64,000 bases of DNA from Hormoscilla sp. GUM202. Lineage in GTDB: Bacteria > Cyanobacteriota > Cyanobacteriia > Cyanobacteriales > Desertifilaceae. The notes below the pieces were generated by a model, which worked only from the letters and a program-made list of their open reading frames with translations, had not been told where the DNA came from and did not search any database. Within the stretch, counting starts at the first letter, position 1. Each line of letters starts with the position of its first letter. Below, piece by piece: positions 55,801-62,400 of the stretch. A program made the translations under genes and the position numbers. The DNA lies in NCBI GenBank assembly GCA_005518205.2, contig RFFC02000018.1, positions 78,129 through 142,128 of the forward strand, read 5' to 3'.

Positions 55801-55996
55801 CACTGTCGGCATCGGCACGCAGTCGCAAGAGGCGCTGATATTCTTTTAATCGGTTTAACGTTGTGCCGTTCCCCGAGAAGGTTTGGCTTAATTCTTCTAC
55901 TGCCGAGGGATTCGTGAAATCAAAGTTGACTAGGTCGAAGTCCGGGGTTTGGGTGTAGAAGGTTGTTAGATGGTTGTCTGCGATTTTTGTAAGCAT
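46898..55996 (-). CDS. TcA-like subunit of an insecticidal-type Tc toxin, with Kelch-like and LamG-like inserts
   Basis: 3032 residues with AGGAG 8 bp before the ATG. The N-terminal part is VRP1/TcA-like (YECEHCQSLLSPSAYFVDLM, residues about 162-181; LAHIPLTCENTNDLVPFLQI). TcA shell regions follow. About 1290-1725: nine Kelch-like repeats of about 49 residues (AVATVGHLAIFAGG, AVDIYDASTNSWIEQE). About 1945-2150: LamG-like lectin domain (GLVGDWPMDEGSG, WHHFAAVKDSRYMKLYVD). About 2160-2330: FDPHAIARLRIGAYQKAIVM, conserved TcA. About 2400-2560: long coiled coil and GYLLPNIFGFSDGGMQFGNA, the pore-forming channel. C-terminus: TcB-binding region (RYLPFEGTGAISDWRLEMPK). TcA pentamers bind cells and inject the TcC toxin. 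No signal peptide, as usual for Tc proteins. Confidence 0.92.
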   Translation of the reverse strand: MLTKIADNHLTTFYTQTPDFDLVNFDFTNPSAVEELSQTFSGNGTTLNRLKEYQRLLRLRADADSAKALHDKGYTSAHQIAGKSEKQFIREVKDEIDTETARQIYQKATDVKARVAHLWANIHNIVASPHFRSLRVNPVNNDIVEFFSNIPSYPDMFGSLDYYECEHCQSLLSPSAYFVDLMWLVDKYITEPNLSEIPDDFQLGTRRPDLAHIPLTCENTNDLVPFLQIVNDILKTRIEGEQDITDADRHFATAKYPFNLPFNLPLEQIRRYLEHLNADLAFIYQTFNAPEEAIGRELAGLSIEGRQLITTSETDEEELKELYGLYETENLTNLAERDKFLQQTGLSRQELVNLLHQNLSAEELEANLPSRFYINQVLDDNYVKLIIPDEDNPEREELENLQDITLDRIHRFVRFANILDWSFADLDWVMNSIVIRENPNEDPPDIDSEAIKKIGQIKQLQKKTKLPLDVLCSLWYDMKTIGVGEGQTPEDLFDRIYNNPLILKGESAYHPEYENNPLYQDTAIEWQTDGLTDNEQKFGRSRLAAALKLGKNDLTDIREAIWGLEDEVPLTVKNLSQLFRTTQLLKILGLKVQEYQIFSGFLNIPIHEELSIDNAFEMISYAQWLQQAKFTVWELDYILNGNEYPSVEIAFSDSNIWTLMDSFWAMGLELPDDEENALDEQPTIHFGDEQLAIHFGIDTDLFIGLAHWAAIATNTPNYLQLLYTPVTEDHEDWPKIVTFLKAISRLLLLANMLNLTGVELDSIAEYPEQYNIDNPSQLTLVNVRNLDEFKTLVRAFQDIEDELVGYFEAIANEELDSKEEKCAKLSEISGWKQDEIEALVSANFEFEETVLDSVAGLVELKQCFDTIDAVGGNVSFIGKLRQLHDLAADTDENWNTYQDTARSTMHVVKAKYEGDRLAEVTSKLDGAIAEGQRDGMTEFLIWKLNHRWQEEEKDYQIENWRSLSEYLLIDVEMTGCASTSYIKQATLSVQMYLQRCQLGLETGVKQLDIPQPQWDLLTNYRLWEANRKIFLYPENYIEPDLRIDKSDSFRQLEDELLQGEITQGTVESAYRNYFDTFEELAKLQIVESCRYRIDDPSSLEPLDTLFVFGKTATEPPTYYYRRCLYPTAEQPIWEYWQKIDLQITSEYISPVYAFKRLFLFWVEWREITEAKAEDGSSTKSVITYATIKYSFLNSSYQWIQPQTLIKDIEVDPEQKDEIIWQKAYALALPETGSELERILTMLGGLKQKNGSGDYQLSDSGRSQLLTSDLLQEEKNLTLLTREKGWFEQDENGLSEGGQGIAVAVGHLAIFVNNVGLSHITDTVEIYNTYTNIWSQEQLCESRKNVAVAVVGHLVIVAGGFRGPGTYSKAVDIYNASTNSWLEQKTDRLCEARDNIAVAVVGNLAIFAGGEESTDHKSRAVDIYDASTNQWIEREPNRLCEARISISVATVGHLAIFAGGFAGNRSGAVDIYDASTNSWIEQEQNQLCEARYYIAVATVGHLAIFAGGVGVTNHSGAVDIYDASTNSWIEQEIGRLCEARDNIAVATVGHLAIFAGGFGVTDYSGAVDIYDASTNSWIEQEQNQLCEARYYIAVATVGHLAIFAGGYGVTSYSGAVDIYDASTNSWIEQETEGLCEARYHIAVATVGHLAIFAGGWTGSNTYSKAVDIYDASTNSWIEQETEGLCEDRYYIAAATVGSLAIFAGGWTETNATLRSKAVDIFNGNIPFRGSTNSTLTAITTDNVLYDNYMGDTPLKTHLPTEPSTQILGKLSQIHSAVIMVKNQPGWFVLNNGDEAFLTIPQQSEFEPINETLGIVEEQDDELDLFSSSFNLQKPSQLDYAFTRLTTKVIRQLSQKLFAGGLDRLLAFDSQLTTEPDFNRFQPENNVLAPTNEHLDYQGAYGSYFWEIFFHGPFLVANALNSNQQFAEVQQWYHYIFDPTLPENEEGNDEGLVGDWPMDEGSGTTLNDRAGSNNGTVNGEANWRTVTDFPPTPARKVLEFDGDSNFIEFGQEQYFGSEYTVSGWFKSSAASQQTIFAATQADGHSLLVQLGDNSNLRYLHRVPPGTSADQGTNIYSKKNYADGKWHHFAAVKDSRYMKLYVDAELVGIKEEDQSISDQTTIVVGKFSAGQNRRFFDGQIAAVRIWNIALPAHRVGIEAKPSARAWQFLPFRGHRLQTLQEILGNSQQINESIRNPFDPHAIARLRIGAYQKAIVMKYIENLLDWGDYFFSQDSWEAINRASTLYMFAYDILGPKPRKLGKLPAPEPKTYAELKGELENPNEFLLELEHHHFSHQYDVALQKTYLETLSSYFCVGENQEFVKYWDRVEDRLYKIRHCQNLQGVERQLALFQPPISPEQLVRAAAAGGSAIILPSSNNVPHYRFSYLLERAKGTISTVIQLGSTLLSVLEKQDAEELAAMRATHESNILQLVTKTKEKQVEEAQENLAALEKSLAAAQERSQHYQKLIEQGLSTYEQKSQTQAQGVIPEQIVANVTRGIAIPGYLLPNIFGFSDGGMQFGNAINQTAAIADGAAAMLNQGASLAATMGQHDRRDEDWEFQQNLAQHDIEQIEAQIAAAQVRIELAQADLDTHNQSIEQAREVEEFLQSKFTNPELYRWMVGRLSGLYFQTYKIALDMAFKAQTAYQYELTKDDTYIEASYWDSLKKGLLAGEGLLFSLHELEKAYIEGNERRFEVEKTISLLQLDPQALDDLKTKGSCNFSFDEALFDFDFSSHYCRQIKTISISIPAVVGPYQNINATLTQTSNEVLIKADAEAVKWLLTGDGDKPNTGTLRQDLRVSEQIAISKGVNDSGMFVLNFQDERYLPFEGTGAISDWRLEMPKSTNRFDFDSITDVIITLSYTALQGGSTIYNAVKETLTTFAGKRLFSLAQQFSSAWYQFMNPGGSAKEQTLSFQVLANMFPMNLTKYTVKQIYIQMVLAESADASGFDSPMKVKIEKGGSTPLDDTINLQEQGGIVSGSLDEEVSDFFDSSWSLSIDKETADDPLRDENGFLDPNQVTNIALVVTYEADIDWPTDS
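50820..52140 (-). repeat. 147-bp tandem repeats encoding Kelch-like blades in the TcA-like gene
   Basis: Nine units; TCCAGCTATTGGTGCTGGCA recurs at exact 147-bp steps (51121, 51268, 51415, 51562). Internal units are nearly identical, outer ones diverged, the pattern of recent internal amplification. Confidence 0.9.
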
Positions 55997-56102
55997 TTTT
56001 TTCTCCTGAAAATAATGGTTTGGTTGGCTTCTATGTTCGGTCGTTAAATTCTAGGTAAGAGAGGCGATCGCTAATTTACTCTTGCTCAAAACCTTCCCAC
56101 AT

Positions 56103-56219
56103 TCAAAGCTGAAACAGCATTTTTGTCGAAAAATCGAAGGTTTTGAGGTCGAATTCGGAGTGGCGATCGCAGAATAGTTTGAGTATTTCATTGTTTTTTG
56201 TTGCGGTTAAATCTGACAT
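56103..56219 (-). CDS. 38-codon ORF resembling the TcA N-terminus
   Basis: MSDLTATKNNEILKLFCDRH, then SEFDLKTFDFSTKMLFQL and stop. The pattern FDLxxFDF matches the start of the TcA-like protein downstream (FDLVNFDFTNPS, residues 19-30) at the same distance from the start. It is probably the 5' scrap of a lost tcA paralogue, although translation of a short peptide is possible. It lies between the tcB-C and tcA genes on the same strand, 106 bp before tcA. Confidence 0.45.
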   Translation of the reverse strand: MSDLTATKNNEILKLFCDRHSEFDLKTFDFSTKMLFQL

Positions 56220-56429
56220 TGTTTACTCTTGTTTTTGGGTTTTAAGTTTGGGAGTTGGGGTGGATTTCGGTGCGTTACTATATTTTGCGATCGCCGATCT
56301 GGGCGCGATCGAGATTTCCCCAACTGATTGAGTTGACAGCATTTTTGTCGAAAAATCGAAGGTTTTGAGGTCGAATTCGGAGTAGCGATCGAAGAATGGC
56401 TTGAGTATTTCATTGTTTTTTGTTGCGGT
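56114..56429. repeat. 94-bp direct repeat in the tcB-C/tcA spacer
   Basis: 56114-56207 and 56336-56429 differ at only a few bases; both start ACAGCATTTTTGTCGAAAAA and end ATTGTTTTTTGTTGCGGT. The 128 bp between them hold codons but no recognisable gene. Confidence 0.8.
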
Positions 56430-56446
56430 CTACGTATGCTTCGCAT
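56336..56446 (-). pseudogene. Second TcA-N-terminus-like scrap overlapping the tcB-C stop
   Basis: Copy of the preceding ORF (56114-56207 repeats 56336-56429, 222 bp apart): TATKNNEILKPFFDRYSEFD, LKTFDFSTKML. Its natural ATG (56446) is separated from the rest by an inserted CTACGTATGCTTCG, which shifts the frame and forms the last codons and stop of the tcB-C gene (NNAKHT). Confidence 0.5.
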
Positions 56447-59400
56447 TGTTTATATGACTATGATGCCATCGTAGGAATGATGCATGATAAAAGTTAGGAG
56501 TTGCTAACGCTGCGATTTTCCCCAAAACTCCAGATAGCCCCCCAGCAGACAAAAGATCGTCAACAAATGTGACACAATTGTAACAATTTTTATAACGATT
56601 ACCCAAGAATTCGTTGTATGAGGTGTTTTTTCCCTTTAGTTCGTTTATTCGCTGTAATATTTTTTCTGCTTTTTGAGCCGTTATCGATTGAGTTTGAAAA
56701 TTAATATTGTTTCTCTCAGAATATTTTAATTGATTGGGCTCTTTCGCTTTACCGAAAATACGTATATTTTCTTCACCTGTACTGCCTTCATCATAAATAC
56801 CTACAGAAACGTATTGTTTTTGTCGATTCGTTCTATCATCACCCCATATAACTAAACCCGCATGACCAACTTCTTTCGATATCTTATTTTTTGGACTTGT
56901 TAGAATTACTGATACTTGAAGATCTTCCAAGTTTGTTATTGTATTTATATCTTCGTCTGATAGTTTTTGGTCTACTTCTTTAATATCAAGCTTTTCTTCT
57001 AAATTTTCTATATTTACTAACTCCCCTTCTTGTATTAATTCAGACAGTCTTCTAAAAGTTGTTTCGTCCGAATTTCCCTTCTCAAGGTAGGCATCATGAG
57101 ATTCATATTTTTTACGATTTCCACGTTCTTTTACGGGAAGATTCTTTTTATATCTGAACATTTCCCCTAGCCTTATTCGTTTTGGGTCAACACTTTTTGA
57201 CTCACTAGGTTCTTCCATTTTTCGCTTGCGGCTTGGAGCTAGACCCCCAATATCTTTGTAAATTACTGGATTCCCCCTCACAAACCCATACAGATTCAAC
57301 CCATCAACAGTCCCCGCCGGATCGCAACTCATCCACCGACCCAACCAAGGTGCATAATACCGCGCACCATAATAATAAAGCCCCGTACTCGCATCCCGTT
57401 CCTTACAGGAATAGCGATACTGCTTCAACTTCACCTCAGCTAAACTCCGTCCCGCCACGAAAGACGTTCCTCCATAAGGAAAATACTCCTCATAACTGAT
57501 AATTTGCCCCCCATCATCCACCTCCATAACCGCAGAACTCAGATGATTCTCTAACTTATAGCGAACTTGATTCTGACTAACCCTTGGTGGTGTCCCCTCA
57601 GTCCAACGCAACTTAGTAGCCAAACAGCAATTATCATCCATCACCCGCAGAGAACGACGTTCCTCTGTCACCGTATCGTTTTGCCGAGTTTGACGAATTT
57701 CCAACATCCCCAGATAAATCGTCTCGTCGATCTGAGTAACCGCCTCGCCATTCCCCAAACGTTCCGTCACCTTGCGGATGCGATTTCCCTCACTATCGTA
57801 AACATAATATTCCCCATCATCCGAAGCATCTTCCCTGGCGACCATCGTGACGCTAGCAATATTGTCCCGATAGTTCCAAGTAATCCCCCTCAACCCTTCT
57901 AACTGGGTCTGATTGCCATTGGCATCAAAATAATCATCTACCTCCTCGGGCGTTAGACTTCCCGATGTATTCTCAACGGCGCGGTTAGAACGATTGGAAA
58001 CCACCAGTTCCCGCGTCCTCAAAGTCGCCCCGTGATGCCGGATGCGGAACAAATTTCCCCCATCGTCATAGTCATAGTGACGGGTGTAGTTTTGCACCGC
58101 CTGTCCGTTATTAAGATTCGGGAGGCTAACAAACCAATGGTCTTCAGGGTTACCCCACCGTTCGTCCTCTGCAGTGAGGGCGGGGTGTTCCCGTCCCGTC
58201 GCCTCCAGCAAACGGTATAGGGCATCGTAGGTATAGGTAGATTGGGGATCGACTTGCTGATTGTTGTTAAAGACTGTTTCCCAAGCATTATCCAGAATTT
58301 GGGTGATATTCCCCACTGGATCGTAGGTATAGTTCAAATCTTGCAGGATTTTATGTTCCCTTTGAGTCAAAATCCGCGTCAGGCGAAATGTGGTAGCTTC
58401 ATACTCATAATCAGTTGTGACCCCATTGCCATAAACAATCTTGATGCGCTGTCCTTTAGGGTCGTAATCGATACTCTCTACATAAGTTGAAGTTGCCTCT
58501 TCCTGATGCTGCACCCGAATTTGATTCAACCGCCCCGATTCGTGGTAAATCGGTGCATAGATGTTATTATCTGCATCGGTTTGCGCCGTCACCCGACCGA
58601 GGGCATCGTAGGAGTATTCGGTTGGGTAGCTATTCGGTTGCAAATCATCGGATTCAATATTGTCCCAGTTCGCTTCTTCTTTGTACTCCTGCCTCAATTG
58701 CCGCTTCGTTGCCAAAGGCGAACCCAGAAGATTGTATCCATCGACCTGCAATAACCCCGCTTGGTCGTAATGCTGGTAAACTTGACCGCGCAGATTGAAG
58801 TCTTCGGCATCCTCTATACTTTCCCCATACACCAGGCGTTCTACCACTTGGTCAAGCTGAGTCGTACCATCCCCACCTCGAACTTGTATTTGTAGGGGAC
58901 GCTGCAACTCATCGTATTGGGTTTTCACCTCGAAGTTACGGGAATCTCGGCTATAAATAGGATTGCCCAAAACGTTATTCAATTGCCAGTGAGTTCCCGT
59001 ATCAACACTTATTGTTTTGAGGATCTCGTTGGTCAAACTATAGGTCATTTGGAAATTCTTGATTTCTGTTGCCGACAAGCGCGGATCGGCACTGGAGAGT
59101 TGATTGCCTGTAATATCCAATTCATAATAAGTTGTCAGCTTCGTCACTTCCCCATCTGTTGTGGTCTTATTGTTTTCAATCTCTCGAACCATTCTGCCCA
59201 AGTTGTCCAAGATTTGTTCTAAGGGCGTATCGTAGAAGACCGCAGCCTTTTCCAAGGCTTGACGTTCGGCTGGATCGAGGTCTGGATTCTCAATATTTTC
59301 CCGATAGTAATCCGAGTCTTTAACGGTATCGTTCTCGTCGTAGTGCAGTTCTTGCCAAGGGGTAAACTCCACCTTGGTGAAAAATCCTTTGGGCGTATCC

Positions 59401-62400
59401 ACCCGAATTGGTCGTTGCAGGGGGTCGTAGAAGAGGGTGGGAGAAACGCCGAATTGATTTAACTCTTCGTTATCGACGTATTGATAGCCCTTAATATAAT
59501 AGGGTTCGTATTCTTTAACGGGATTGCCTTTATTGTTGTAAACCTTGCGGTTAGAAGCTAGCCAGCGGTCTTCTGTGATTTCCGTGTCGATACTCCCATC
59601 GGGATTGACAACAAAGGCTTCCCCTGCTTCAACTTTCATCTTAGTTTGCACTTCCCGTCCCAACCCATCGCTGTAGGTGATGTTCCTTTGCACCCGGGCA
59701 TCGGCTTCGTAATCTTCGGCGACTAAATTAACGGCATGAACGGGGATTTGGTCATTTTTCCAAGAAAAGAGGTCGTAGTGGAAATAACTCGCCGCCTGCT
59801 GTAAATACGTGCGGGGATTGGTAATAACATCCTCTGTAGAAGGCGGGTCCTGTCGCTGGTAATCTTCCAGGTTCATAAACCCGACATTCCCCTCCATTTC
59901 CCCTCCATTTCCCCTCCGGTTCCCCTCCTGGGAGGGGTTAGGGGTGGGTTCCGTCCCATAATAAGAAGTTACGATTACCATTCCCAAGGGGTCGAATAGC
60001 ACTTCGGAAATGTTGTGATTGAGATCCCGCATTTTTTGCGGTTGCAAAATGTGGTAATCTATGGTAAGCACCTGGGTCTCGTTATTCAGGGCATCGGTGA
60101 CTTTGACGGCCAGCAGGGTGTAGGTATCGTATTCGTAGCGGGTGGCATTGCCGAAGGGATCTGTTGTTGCTTGGGGCCAATAGAATTGGTCGGCACCGTT
60201 GTAAGCTTGTGTTGAACCTGGATTCCACCAGTAATCGTCTGCCAGGACATATTTTCCCTCAGTTTGCAGCAATTCATCCAAGTCGGTTTTATTCAAAGCC
60301 CCTTCAAAGGCCGCTTCTACCTGTTCTGGAGAAAATTCCACGATTTCGCTGCGATAGGGTAAAGCTTGGGGACTGACTTGACCGAGGGGGAAAGACTCTT
60401 CGCTTTCGGGATTCCAATAGTAGTGGCGCTGCCAGCTCAGTAGCGGGGTATCGGGACCGTCGGCAACTTCTTCTAAATGGTCTTTGACATCTGCAAAAGC
60501 GAAGTATTGCTGGCCGGCGGGTAATGAGAGGTTCTTGATTTCATAACTGCGATTGTCTTGAGGAACCCCCAGCAGATAAAAGTTCTCGGTTTTATTGATA
60601 AAACTGTCCGCCGAGTAAGTTATTTTTAAGCTGAGTTGTTCCGGCAGTCGGTCTTCCCCAGGCCGTCGTCCGTAGGCTACCGCACAAGTACCCAGAACGT
60701 TGCCATACTCATCTACTTCCAGGACAAACTCGTGACCCATGCGCGGATCGGCTGGGTTGCGTTCGTAATCATAAGTCAGACTTTCTTGAGGATGGACAAA
60801 ATAGACCCCGTATTTGTTTTCCCCTTTGGGTTGGATGAGTTTAACCCTGTAGTTGGTCTGGGTGACGGTGTAGGGATTTTCTTGTTGGGAGGAGTCGTCT
60901 TTTCCGTACAGTTCTTCACGCAAGACCATTCCTTTTAAGGCTCGATGGGCTTCTCGCCAAGTTTCGCTATCGGGTTCTTGACCGTTAGCATCGAAAACGC
61001 TATCGGGAAATTGGTGCGCGTCAGAATCTCCCTGGAAATATTCTGGTTCGTACTGCTTCGAGAAGGATTCTTCTCCTTGCCATGCCCCAGTATGATACCA
61101 AGTTTTGCTCAATACGGGCGGTACATCGTAGGGTTGAGCATCACTGGATAAGGTTTCGGCGTCGAAACGTTCTACCCTACCAAATCCAAAGAATTCCCGT
61201 TCTACCCCATCGTAGTAACCGTGGTGATAGCTGTAGGAACTGACTAATTTAGTCTGGGAGATGGCATCCCAGCTTTCTACTTTTTCAATGACCTGTACGG
61301 GAAATGGCAGGTTGGTTATCCAGGGGCAACCGTTTTCCTTGTCTTCTAGATAGAATTTGGTGGAATTGCTGTAGGTAACGCGAGTTGTGGCTCCGAGATT
61401 ATTGTCTATTTGGTTCAACAGGTAGGGTTTTATCCTTTGGCAAAAGTCGTAGCACCAATGACGGGGTCTGGGGGCTTCTTCGCTGAAAACCAGACAGGTG
61501 GTGCCGTTGCCGAAAATGTCGGCAAAGCTAATTTGGTCTAAGTTATTCCAGTTACTGGGCAGATAGATGGTCAGAGGGGTTTCGCTGAAGGAGTTGCCGC
61601 TTTGGTTGAACCAAATCAGGACCCGATCGCTTTTCACATACAAAATATCCGCCGTCCCCGAACCATCGATATCAGCCAAAAACAACCGGGAGACATCGAA
61701 GTCTTCCCCAAACCCGGGTGCATTCCCCAAGGTCACCTTTTTTCCAAACTTCCCGTAGCCCAAAGAGGGCCAGCATTCTACCGCACCATTTGCGATCCTG
61801 ACTAAATGCTGCCTCCCCGTACCGAAGATATCTGCAAACCTCAATGCTTCCCTGCGATCGCCTTTCTTCTCCAAAGGCAGATCGTATTCCGGGTGCTGTA
61901 TAATGGGTGTACCAAAACCTGCTTTCCCTTTACCCGGATAAACCTTGACCCGATCGCCTTCCAGGCGCAACAAGTCCAGCAACCCATCACCGGTAATATC
62001 CGTCAACTGATTATCCGGGTCCATAAATTCGTTCGCAAAAGCCGGAAACGTCTGAAAACCCTGCCAACTGCGATCGCCTTTGACCTCGTAATATCCCGAC
62101 ACATTGGGGGTAGTAAGGACTAAATCTAATTGACCGTTTCCCGTCAGATCGATTAACTGCTGGTTGTTGGTTTTCCCATAAGCGATCGGCAAAGATAGAG
62201 GTTGTTGGGGAGGGTTATATCTTACTGCATTACTTCCCTCACCGTTGGCTGCCGGTTCCCAGTACAGAGTTGTGATGCCGTCGTTGTACAATACTCCCGG
62301 AATGCCTTCCCCGTATAAATCCAGGATTTGATACTCTGAGGAAATCAAACCGGGCAAAAACCGACTGTCCTCTTCTAGGAACGGTTCAAACTCGTGTCCT

